Source: MFZZ01 sp964610165 (GTDB taxonomy: Bacteria; Patescibacteriota; Microgenomatia; UBA1406; GWC2-37-13). From it: a DNA stretch of 30,335 bases. Below the pieces are notes generated by a model, which was not told the DNA's origin, ran no database searches, and saw only the letters and a program-made list of their open reading frames with translations. Each line of letters starts with the position of its first letter. Position 1 is the stretch's first letter. This document shows positions 22,112-30,335 of the stretch, piece by piece. The position numbers and the translations under genes are program-made. The stretch covers positions 1 to 30,335 of the forward strand of contig CAZSUZ010000018.1 in NCBI GenBank assembly GCA_964610165.1. The letters are read 5' to 3'.

Positions 22112-25100
22112 TTATTCAAAACGAACTGCACCACTGTTCATTGCAGTTTTTATTTGGTCTACAGTAAGTGGGTAATTAAAGATCTTCACATCATCGACCT
22201 GCCCATCGAACAATGCTGCTGAACCAGCATTAGCAGCTCCTATATTTAGGTTAGCAGCTCCGGAAAATATCGCAGATGGGGGGCTGCCGGAGGTGGTAGT
22301 ACTCAATTGCATTCCGTTTTTATATAACATAATATTCGTACCATTCCACACAGCTGTAAGATAATACCATGTTCCTGTTTCAAGATTAGCATTTGTGGAG
22401 ATAACATAATAAGTTCCCGCCGGATTACCATCCTCATCTATTGCTAAATAGAATTCATCAAAACTAGCCCAATCTGTAGTAAAAGACCAGGAAGCATTAT
22501 TACTTGGCCCATTCCATTTAGAGACAAATGACTGTTCGCGAAGTGTATCCATTTTCACCCATACACTTACAGACATATCATCAGTAATATCTAAAAGCGC
22601 AGTATCACCGATACTGACATAGTCATCACTTCCATCAAAGCTAATACTTGCTCCTAACTTTCCCGTTGTTCCATTATTCCAAGCTTCTGTTCCTGTTCCA
22701 GACGAACATGTTCCGGTACTAGTCTGACTGCCTGTAGCAGCAATTGTAATAGTTCCATTATTTCCAACTGGTTTATTATTACTATCCCGAGCCGCATTAT
22801 AAACTGTAGATCCTGTACATTCATTAAATTGATAATGAGCAATTGGGGCTCCTCGATTATACTCCCAGGCTATTTGTGCTGGAGTGCGGACATAATCATA
22901 GTAACGCACTTGATCAATTTTGCCGTCCCAAACCCAATTATTACTACCTCTTCCACCAATAAACTTATTCACAGAAGCATCAGAGATTACGGTCCCGGTA
23001 CCCGTAACCTGACTCACATAAGAGCTGATTTCTTTACCATCAATATAAACATATATTTTCCTGTCACCATTATTATCATATGTGAAAGCAACATAATGCC
23101 ACTTTCCGTCAAGTGAAAAATCATCTGTCCCTGTTCTACTTAAAGCATTTTGACTGTCTGTGTCAACAATCACATCAATTCCTCTGCCCGCTTCGATAAA
23201 TGCATACCAGCCTTCATTTGAATTTGCACTGAATATTCGTTGATCAGCAGTCATAGTATCTGCTTTCACCCATGCCGTTGCCGTAAAAGCACCGGAAGCT
23301 AAATCGTCAATATTGGAATTACTCCCGATATTAACTTTGTCATCAATACCATCAAATTGGGCACTTCTTCCAAACTTACCAGTACTCCAAATTGCTCCAC
23401 TTAAAGTGCCTGTATTTGCATTTCCACTGGTATCATTTGCTGTATTTCCTACTCCTTCATCAAACTTCCATTCCCCAACCGGTGCATTACACGTAGTGGT
23501 ATCCCCAGGAATACAATATTCACGACTGGTAGAATTTGAAGGAGAAGTTCCACCTACTCCTGTTGAAGTTGAACCAAGGACAATAGATTTACCCGCATTA
23601 TAATCTACTTTTACTTCATCTTCCGTAAGTGCAAATGGATAAATTTTAACTTCATCAATACTACCTCTAAAATAATGGTCGCCACCGTATGCATAACCGA
23701 TTCCTGTAAAATCCATTGTACTTGCTAACGTATATGGTCCATATTGAGTACCGTTCAGATAAATATATAAAGTTCCGCTACTGTAAGTAACGACAGCATG
23801 ATTCCACTGATCTCGATCTACTTCTGGTCCACCTACATAAGTTAAATCGCTACCTCTAAACTGCAATAAATTGGTAGTGGATCTAAATAAGATACCTTCA
23901 CCATTAGTTCCTTTTTCTCCTAAAAAGAATGACCAATCAGAATCTCCTGGTTCTTCTTTAAGCCATAAAGAAGCAGACCAGCTATCACTGGTTCCATAAG
24001 ATAAGTTTCCAGGTAGAGTTACATAATCATCTGTACCATCAAACTGTAACGCTTTCCCAAATTTTCCGTTATTTGTCCATGATGGTGCAGAAGTTCCAGT
24101 AATAGTTCCATTATTGCCTTGTGGACTAGAATCATTTACAGTACTACCATAACCTTCATTCATTTTAAGATGAAGAACAGTTGAACCTACAGGTGTTCCT
24201 ACGACTGGGTGGCCCGCATTCATGTCTTCGATAATTTGTGAAGGTGTACGGGCATAATTGTAGATTTTGACATCATCAAGACTACCGTTTAAATTAGAAG
24301 TATCTGCTCCAGATCCATAAGCACCAAAATAGAGTGGCGTGCTACTTGTTATATTCCAACCAGCTGTATTTGTTATACTGCCTGCTAATACGCCATCTTT
24401 ATATAAATAAAGAGTGTCATTAGCAGCATCTCGTTTAAGTACACCTGCTAAATGATGCCATTGTCCATCATTTACATTGGCACTCGCACCCGGATTCAAA
24501 CTTAATTGCGTTGATCCATTTGCTATTCTAAAATATACATTTCCTCCTGCTTGCATTTGCAAATTAAATCCTGCGTTATTTGATCCTGCACCTTTATTAT
24601 CTATAAATAATTGATAAATAGTGCTGGTTGTTTTTACCCATGTCTGTATTGTCATTTCTCCAGTACCAAAATCATCCAGTGTCGGATTGGCAATCATTAC
24701 ATAGTCATCACTCCCATCAAAACTACACCCCTTTCCGAACTTCCCCTGTACTTTACAATTCATACCTGTGTTGTTTACACCATCATCGGTGCCAGCTATA
24801 TTTGCATTTCCTGATGAATCATTGAGCGATTGTCCGGTTCCTGAAACATTATCATCCATCTTCCACCACCCCACCGGCCCGGGTGCCCATTCATAAAGCG
24901 CTTTGACTTCTGAAGGATCAAGCGCACGGTTGTAAATGCGGACTTCATCAAGTGTTCCTCTTAAAATGTTTGACGTTCCACTTACCGGAAAACCAAATTT
25001 CAAAGAACCGGTAGTTGATGTGTTTATTGTCGTCGTATTCGTAGAAGTTTCGGCTAACTGACCATTTTTCCATAGAGAACAAGTACTTACCGTATTACCT

Positions 25101-26356
25101 GTACACGTGGCAACAACGTGAGTCCATTTATTTGTCACTGACTGGCCATCATCATCCACTATTCCGGCATTATAGAATTGAAGAATTATATCTCCATTAC
25201 CATTAGTGCTGAGCTCCATTGACTGTCCGGTACTATAGCTTCCCCAAGATACCAAAGCTGCATTCTGTGCTGTAGTATATACCCATGCTGAAATTGTACG
25301 GGGATTCCCTCCAGTGACCGGATCAACAGATGCATTAAATCCAACATAATCATTAGTACCATCAAACAGAAGAGCAGATCCAAACTTACCCGTTGACCAG
25401 GTTGGTGCTGAACTGCCGCTTCCTAATGTACCAGTTTGATTATTTCCACTTATATCAGCAACTGAAGTTCCGGTACCTGCATCCATATTCCAGTAGCCTA
25501 CCAACCCATCTGACAATTTTTTTCCGGTATCCTGATTTCCAAAACTGGCGGAGACACCTTTGGTTGTACCCCGCGAGGCATAATCGGCTTTTATCTGATC
25601 TGCCGAGCGGATATAATTGTAAACTTTTACTTCATCAATATATCCTTTAAAATACTCAGTTCCATCTGCACCTATAAGAAAAATATCATCGGTATTGGCA
25701 ACACTGGCAGCATTATGAGTAACTGTCTCAATCTGCTTACCATCTACATAAAAAGTCACATCGTAATTTGAATCCAAAACTGCTGTGATATAATACCAGC
25801 GATTGGCAGTTAATGTTATCCCTGAGCTTATATAATCTTTTATTGAGTACGAAGTAAATATTAAATTTGTTCCATTAGTACCAAAGGCAAACCCGTCATG
25901 ACTCGCACCACGATAACTTCCAAAAATTCTTTGTGTTCCTGAGACAGAATTTAATCGAATCCATCCTGACACTGTTAAACTTGACGTAAGATTGCCAATC
26001 GTTGAATTTGAAGGAATCTGTACATAGTCATCTGACCCGTCAAACCGTAAACATTTCCCGCTAATACATTGATCTTCTGAAACCCATGATGGAGCACTGT
26101 TTCCGGCTGCAAATGTTCCATCATTTGAACCAACCGTATCATACGCCGTGCTCCCTGTTCCTTCGTCAAAAGCCCAGTAAGAAACGGGATCATTCCCGGG
26201 ATCTGCTGAAAAAAACGGTATTTTATCATGGAATATATATGCAGAAAGACAAATCATCATCAATCCGCCGACAATGATCCCCGCATTCCGTTTCATTATT
26301 CGAACGAAATATCGGGCCGGATTTAAATTAAATAATATTTGCTTTATTTTTTTCAT
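22112..26356 (-). CDS. Six-unit LamG surface protein (complete)
   Basis: 1414-aa exported protein, complete in the window. A basic N-terminus and a hydrophobic helix (about residues 25-42) form a signal anchor. Six LamG units follow, at about 25575-26191, 24895-25515, 24215-24890, 23590-24185, 22840-23490 and 22112-22840 in order of translation. Unit 1 has the Cys pair DQCISGKCLRFDG; units 4 and 5 are joined by CIPGDTTTCNAP; unit 6 contains ECTGST and TSTGTCSSGTGTEAWNNG and ends GAVRFE. LamG folds bind glycans or proteins, so adhesion or host-surface contact is plausible; no enzyme domain, sortase motif or C-terminal anchor is seen. ATG 26356 (MKKIKQ), 1 nt past the upstream stop, is preferred over the ATG at 26383 that overlaps the preceding gene by 26 bp. 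Confidence 0.92.
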   Translation of the reverse strand: MKKIKQILFNLNPARYFVRIMKRNAGIIVGGLMMICLSAYIFHDKIPFFSADPGNDPVSYWAFDEGTGSTAYDTVGSNDGTFAAGNSAPSWVSEDQCISGKCLRFDGSDDYVQIPSNSTIGNLTSSLTVSGWIRLNSVSGTQRIFGSYRGASHDGFAFGTNGTNLIFTSYSIKDYISSGITLTANRWYYITAVLDSNYDVTFYVDGKQIETVTHNAASVANTDDIFLIGADGTEYFKGYIDEVKVYNYIRSADQIKADYASRGTTKGVSASFGNQDTGKKLSDGLVGYWNMDAGTGTSVADISGNNQTGTLGSGSSAPTWSTGKFGSALLFDGTNDYVGFNASVDPVTGGNPRTISAWVYTTAQNAALVSWGSYSTGQSMELSTNGNGDIILQFYNAGIVDDDGQSVTNKWTHVVATCTGNTVSTCSLWKNGQLAETSTNTTTINTSTTGSLKFGFPVSGTSNILRGTLDEVRIYNRALDPSEVKALYEWAPGPVGWWKMDDNVSGTGQSLNDSSGNANIAGTDDGVNNTGMNCKVQGKFGKGCSFDGSDDYVMIANPTLDDFGTGEMTIQTWVKTTSTIYQLFIDNKGAGSNNAGFNLQMQAGGNVYFRIANGSTQLSLNPGASANVNDGQWHHLAGVLKRDAANDTLYLYKDGVLAGSITNTAGWNITSSTPLYFGAYGSGADTSNLNGSLDDVKIYNYARTPSQIIEDMNAGHPVVGTPVGSTVLHLKMNEGYGSTVNDSSPQGNNGTITGTSAPSWTNNGKFGKALQFDGTDDYVTLPGNLSYGTSDSWSASLWLKEEPGDSDWSFFLGEKGTNGEGILFRSTTNLLQFRGSDLTYVGGPEVDRDQWNHAVVTYSSGTLYIYLNGTQYGPYTLASTMDFTGIGYAYGGDHYFRGSIDEVKIYPFALTEDEVKVDYNAGKSIVLGSTSTGVGGTSPSNSTSREYCIPGDTTTCNAPVGEWKFDEGVGNTANDTSGNANTGTLSGAIWSTGKFGRSAQFDGIDDKVNIGSNSNIDDLASGAFTATAWVKADTMTADQRIFSANSNEGWYAFIEAGRGIDVIVDTDSQNALSRTGTDDFSLDGKWHYVAFTYDNNGDRKIYVYIDGKEISSYVSQVTGTGTVISDASVNKFIGGRGSNNWVWDGKIDQVRYYDYVRTPAQIAWEYNRGAPIAHYQFNECTGSTVYNAARDSNNKPVGNNGTITIAATGSQTSTGTCSSGTGTEAWNNGTTGKLGASISFDGSDDYVSIGDTALLDITDDMSVSVWVKMDTLREQSFVSKWNGPSNNASWSFTTDWASFDEFYLAIDEDGNPAGTYYVISTNANLETGTWYYLTAVWNGTNIMLYKNGMQLSTTTSGSPPSAIFSGAANLNIGAANAGSAALFDGQVDDVKIFNYPLTVDQIKTAMNSGAVRFE

Positions 26357-26357
26357 A

Positions 26358-29300
26358 CTAATTAAAACGAACTGCTCCTGCATTCATTTCTGTTTTAATC
26401 TGTGCCTCAGTTAATGGATAATTAAAAACTTTTACTTCATCTATTAATCCATCAATATAATTTACTGTTGCACCATCATTTCTTCTTCCAATTACCAAAG
26501 GTTCACTTTCACCAGTATCAATAGTTGATGGGCAATCATTCTCACTATTACTTAACTTCCCATTAAAATATATTGAACAGGTCGTTCCATTTTTTACTGC
26601 TGTTATGTAATACCATTTGTTTGTCGAAATTATGGCAGTGGTTGTCACTCCATAGGCACTGGTAAAATTATCTCCATTGTCATCTGCATAAAAATTAATA
26701 GTTCCATCTGCATTTAAGGCTACTTTCCATACGCGATCCCCCGTTCCACCTGCATCATACCTTGCAACAAAATTTGGTGCCTGTCCGCTTTGTATTGAGT
26801 CAACTTTAGTCCAAAATGAAACTGTCAGATTAGTCGGAATCTCCATAATGGTATTGTCTGCTACTGTTATATAATCATCTGTACCATCAAAATTCACTGC
26901 TGCTCCTTTTTTACCCGTTGTACCATTATTCCAAGCTTCAGTAGCTGTACCTGAGGAACAGTTTCCTGCAGAAGTTTGTAAACCTGAGGCACCAATAGTT
27001 AGTGTACCGGTACTGCCATTATAGCCTCCATTTGCATTAGGCGCCCAATCTTTTATAGTTGTACCTGTACATTCATTTAACGAATAATACATTAATGGGG
27101 CTCCACGATTATATTCCCAGGCAACTTGTGCAGGTGTGCGTGCATAATTATACATACGAACCTGATCCATTGTGCCTCTTACACTATAATTTGTAGCACC
27201 CGATATTCCTCCAAGAACTGTACTCGTACTGGTAGCTCGCAATGTTGCAGGAATTGTACTTCCATATGTTAATGTATTCTGCACACCATTTATATATAAC
27301 TTTAGTCTATTAGAATTTCCGGTAAGTGAACCGTCAAATACAATTGTTATATGCTTCCATTCATTACCAGTTAACACACTATTTACATATCCATATCTAG
27401 TTAAATCACTCGCAGAAGCTGCAATTGTGATAACCAAACGGCCTTGAGTTGTACTTGAATGGTTTATAAGCCAGCTTATATCTGTTGTAGTTACATTTGT
27501 TTTTCCCATAATAATTTGACCGATATTCCAAGCATCGGCTTTTATCCAGAATGACCATGTCGCTTGACTTACTCCTTCCAAAGATGTCATATCTCCAAAA
27601 TCTACATAATCATTTGTTCCATCAAAATATAATCCTTTCCCAAACTTACCTTTTGTTTGACGTGGCGCATTTGTTAAAGTCCCATTGTTCCCATTTGTAG
27701 ATGTATCGTAAGCTGTTGATCCTACTATATTTTCAAAATTCCATTCACCAACAGGTGCATTACACGTTGAAGAATCTCCTGGCACACATAATTCACGACT
27801 GGCAGAATTAGAAGGAGAAGTTCCACCTACTCCTGTTGAATTTGCACCCATTACTTGCGCTTGTCCATGATTGTACTCGACTTTTATCTGATCTGGTGTA
27901 AATGCAAAATTATAAATTTTAATCTCATCAAGCATTCCATCGAAATAATCTATATTTAAACTACTCACATTGTCTGAAACATTTCCTAAATGGAGTTCGT
28001 TACCAGTGGATAAGTCTCCGATGTTTGCCAGTGTACCTGTATGTGTTGCATTATCATCTTTTCCATTTACATATATTTCTATATTTGCGGCATTATCATC
28101 ATCCCAGACAATAACAAAATGATTCCATCCCGGAGTTGTAAAAGTAGAAGAAGATAATACATCGTATTCATCAGTTCCATCTGATATTTCAAAATCAATC
28201 TTATCTGTTGTATCATCTACCCAAACCATATATCCCTGATTTCCAGCTGCATTACCATTCCTTTTTGCAAGAATCATATCATCTGTTGTTGCAGTATCCC
28301 TGTAAAACCAACCAGAAATGGTAAAATCCTGATCATTAAAATCTACTGCAGAATTATCGGGAGTTGAAATATAGTCACTTGAACCATCAAAATTAATTGC
28401 TTTACCAAATTTACCATTAGTAGACCAACTTGGTGCAGAAGTACCAGTCGCAAATGTTCCATTTAAAGAGGAACCCAAATTGCCATAATTATTAATAGTA
28501 GTTCCATATCCTTCATCCAATTTATAATGAACTATTGCAGAGCCAACTGGTGAACCAGGAGCAGGATGACCAGCATTCATATCTGATACTATTTGAGCAG
28601 GAGTACGAGCATAGTTATAAATTTTCACTTCATCTATTAAGCCATTATAATAACTAGTGGCTAATGTAGAATAAGTTATATCTAGCTGTGGAGCCTTTAC
28701 ACTACTACCATTGTATGAAAAAAATTCCTGCCATTCACTACCATCACTGCCATTATCTTCAACAATAATAGACAAATCATTGCCAGAAGTCCATCCAGGT
28801 CTATCAATTATTTCCTGCACTATACTTGTTACAGAATTACTATACTCTGTATCTAAAACTACACTCTGCTGAGACCACGCAGTATTTGCTGTAGTTTTTG
28901 TTCTGTTATACATATTGGCTGTAGAAAGTGCTGCAGAATCATCTACGTCTTCACCTTCAATTCTAAAAATCATATTACATGCACCACAATTATATGTATC
29001 ACTTCCTGTTAATGTAAACGTAGCTGAGGTAATAGTTGCGCCTTGTGGAACAGTAACATTATTAAATCGAGTAACACCCATATGAGTGTTACCATTATAT
29101 CTACCTAAAGGAATGGTAGTTCTTGTTATAGAATTTGCAATTGCGGCAAGTTCATCTGTATCTCCATCATCATCACCGGTGCTTACCTGTAAATTTACTG
29201 TGGTTACCCCACCAGTTTCGGCATAACCTAATACAAAATTATTGGAACTATCAGCTATTGATGAAGGTATAGTTCCAGTGGTAGTAACTGCTGCAAGATT

Positions 29301-30335
29301 ACCATTTATATATACTTGTGCAGTTTGGGAAGAAGCATTATATACTCCTTGAACGTTATACCACTGATTAATGTTTAAGTTAGCAGCATTTGTTGTTACA
29401 TAATTATTTGCTGATCCAATATATAATCGTATCTCATCTCCATACTGACTTAACAAATAACTTACTGTAGCTCCTTCTGACTTTCCTGCTATTGGAAATT
29501 CTGTTGAAGCAGTTACATCATTTGACTTAATCCAAGCATTCATAGTAAGATTACCCGTTATTGACAGTGCATTTGTATCAGTTAAATAACCATAAGTTGG
29601 TGTGCTAAAACGTAATGCATTTCCAAACTTACCTTGTGACCATTTTGGAGAAGAATTACCTGAACCAAGCGTTATGGAATTACCATTTATTGATGAATCT
29701 GTAACAGCACTACCAGATGTCTGATCCATTTTCCAATATGCAACAGGATCTGGTGCATAATTATAAAGATCTAATACTTCATCTGGACTGAGTGCTCTAC
29801 TGTAAATACGAACTTCATCCATTAATCCTGTGTAATACTCAACTTGACCTTGTACCTTTCCACCAATAAGGACTGTTCCTCCTCCCCAATTGCCTCCTGT
29901 AGTATTACTTGCTTCCAGTTTGCCATCTACATATAAATATCCATTCTTACTCGTTGTTACACCAACTATATTATGCCATTGGCCATCTTTTACATTTGTA
30001 GTTGCGCCGTTGAGTATTATTTCAGAATTATTATTTTCATATCTAAAAGTTGCGTAATTTGAACCTTGTATAGTACCTAAAAACCAAAGATCTCTTTCTG
30101 TTGGGTGATTACCTACTACATACCATCTATTAGTTGTTGTTTTAATCCAGGCACTTACAGTGACTGTAGTTCCTGCAGGATAACTATATCCCGGATCTAA
30201 ATAATCTCCACTACCATCAAAAAATGCCGCATTCCCAAATTTACCAGTACCAGTTGAACCTACTGTTACATTTCCATATCCTAATCCATTACGATTATTA
30301 CCACTCGAATCTGCAGCTGTCAGACTGCTCCCAGA
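26358..30335 (-). CDS. Multi-LamG surface protein with inserted domain, N-terminus outside window
   Basis: The reading frame is open to the right edge, so the ATG at 29822 is internal; 1325 residues are visible. By alignment with its two paralogues the visible part starts in unit 2 (GSSLTAADSSGNN...GKFGNAAFFDGSGDY), so the signal anchor and unit 1 are missing, roughly 290 residues. Units 3 to 6 follow with the same linkers: SPDEVLDLYNYAPDPVAYWKMD, MNAGHPAPGSPVGSA, CVPGDSSTCNAP, and ECTGTTIKDWAPNANG with a final GAVRFN. Unit 3 differs from the paralogues by about 180 inserted residues. The TAG stop is 1 nt before the ATG of the next LamG gene, indicating cotranscription. Role as a surface adhesin is inferred. 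Confidence 0.9.
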   Translation of the reverse strand, partial: SGSSLTAADSSGNNRNGLGYGNVTVGSTGTGKFGNAAFFDGSGDYLDPGYSYPAGTTVTVSAWIKTTTNRWYVVGNHPTERDLWFLGTIQGSNYATFRYENNNSEIILNGATTNVKDGQWHNIVGVTTSKNGYLYVDGKLEASNTTGGNWGGGTVLIGGKVQGQVEYYTGLMDEVRIYSRALSPDEVLDLYNYAPDPVAYWKMDQTSGSAVTDSSINGNSITLGSGNSSPKWSQGKFGNALRFSTPTYGYLTDTNALSITGNLTMNAWIKSNDVTASTEFPIAGKSEGATVSYLLSQYGDEIRLYIGSANNYVTTNAANLNINQWYNVQGVYNASSQTAQVYINGNLAAVTTTGTIPSSIADSSNNFVLGYAETGGVTTVNLQVSTGDDDGDTDELAAIANSITRTTIPLGRYNGNTHMGVTRFNNVTVPQGATITSATFTLTGSDTYNCGACNMIFRIEGEDVDDSAALSTANMYNRTKTTANTAWSQQSVVLDTEYSNSVTSIVQEIIDRPGWTSGNDLSIIVEDNGSDGSEWQEFFSYNGSSVKAPQLDITYSTLATSYYNGLIDEVKIYNYARTPAQIVSDMNAGHPAPGSPVGSAIVHYKLDEGYGTTINNYGNLGSSLNGTFATGTSAPSWSTNGKFGKAINFDGSSDYISTPDNSAVDFNDQDFTISGWFYRDTATTDDMILAKRNGNAAGNQGYMVWVDDTTDKIDFEISDGTDEYDVLSSSTFTTPGWNHFVIVWDDDNAANIEIYVNGKDDNATHTGTLANIGDLSTGNELHLGNVSDNVSSLNIDYFDGMLDEIKIYNFAFTPDQIKVEYNHGQAQVMGANSTGVGGTSPSNSASRELCVPGDSSTCNAPVGEWNFENIVGSTAYDTSTNGNNGTLTNAPRQTKGKFGKGLYFDGTNDYVDFGDMTSLEGVSQATWSFWIKADAWNIGQIIMGKTNVTTTDISWLINHSSTTQGRLVITIAASASDLTRYGYVNSVLTGNEWKHITIVFDGSLTGNSNRLKLYINGVQNTLTYGSTIPATLRATSTSTVLGGISGATNYSVRGTMDQVRMYNYARTPAQVAWEYNRGAPLMYYSLNECTGTTIKDWAPNANGGYNGSTGTLTIGASGLQTSAGNCSSGTATEAWNNGTTGKKGAAVNFDGTDDYITVADNTIMEIPTNLTVSFWTKVDSIQSGQAPNFVARYDAGGTGDRVWKVALNADGTINFYADDNGDNFTSAYGVTTTAIISTNKWYYITAVKNGTTCSIYFNGKLSNSENDCPSTIDTGESEPLVIGRRNDGATVNYIDGLIDEVKVFNYPLTEAQIKTEMNAGAVRFN
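28659..29204 (-). other. Extra beta-sandwich domain inserted in LamG unit 3 (DNRLRE/CBM96-like, tentative)
   Basis: About 180 residues between the LamG strand NNFVLGYAETGG and its closing motif YYNGLIDEVKIYNYARTP. The insert has an Asp-rich start (STGDDDGDTDEL), VTVPQGATITSATFTLTG, IEGEDVDDSAAL, VQEIIDRPGWTSGNDLSIIVEDNGSDG and ends KAPQLDITYS. This resembles secreted DNRLRE/CBM96-type modules from memory. Neither paralogue has it at this place. Confidence 0.55.

Noticed and set aside
29820..29822. ATG at 29822 as the start of the upstream LamG gene
   Set aside because: The frame stays open for a further 171 codons to the window edge and encodes a recognisable LamG unit, so this Met is internal.
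1..30335. CRISPR array, tRNA or rRNA genes, alternative genetic code
   Set aside because: No regularly spaced direct repeats, cloverleaf or rRNA sequence noticed; TGA ends genes normally at 12964 and 15114, against the UGA-glycine code of Gracilibacteria.

Overview
The window looks like part of a scaffold from an ultra-small-genome bacterium of the Candidate Phyla Radiation (Patescibacteria), most likely Microgenomates. The reasons are AT-rich core genes with almost no Shine-Dalgarno sequences, many -10 boxes only 5-13 nt before the start codon (leaderless style), a ribosomal protein L1 with a charged N-terminal extension and a shortened domain II, a minimal ComEC, and very large LamG-repeat surface proteins. 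TGA works as an ordinary stop. The phylum call is inference; no 16S or tRNA gene is present.

Layout. 1-4971 (minus strand): umuD, an M29 aminopeptidase, umuC, a small HEPN-like protein, then a P-type cation ATPase cut by the left edge. 5014-8655 (plus): a six-helix MFS-like half transporter and two membrane glycosyltransferases (a QxxRW-type GT2 and a GT39/ArnT-like GT-C). 8713-9565: secE-nusG. 9566-13206: an unusual insert between nusG and rplK. It holds two secreted or anchored proteins of unknown function with visibly higher GC, strong Shine-Dalgarno sequences, long structured leaders and strong 3' hairpins, followed by a compact structured RNA candidate with an intrinsic terminator. 13207-14428: rplK-rplA. 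14452-16121: a pair of secreted/anchored proteins resembling WxL-type systems. 16194-17604: comEA and a short comEC.

17605-30335 (minus): three tandem, colinear LamG-repeat surface proteins. The downstream one is split by a 100-N gap flanked on both sides by the same 55 bp. Collapsing that duplication restores one 1434-aa reading frame, so the gap is probably an assembly artefact. The upstream one runs off the right edge and carries an extra beta-sandwich-like domain inserted inside its third LamG unit.

Functionally, the window pairs housekeeping (translation, Sec export, SOS mutagenesis, DNA uptake) with cell-surface construction: glycosyltransferases, a protein with a Thr/Pro-rich stalk, WxL-like proteins and giant multi-LamG adhesin-like proteins. 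This would suit an episymbiotic cell that depends on surface contact. I see no CRISPR array, transposase, tRNA or rRNA. The most unusual region is 9566-13206; what it does is not known from sequence alone.
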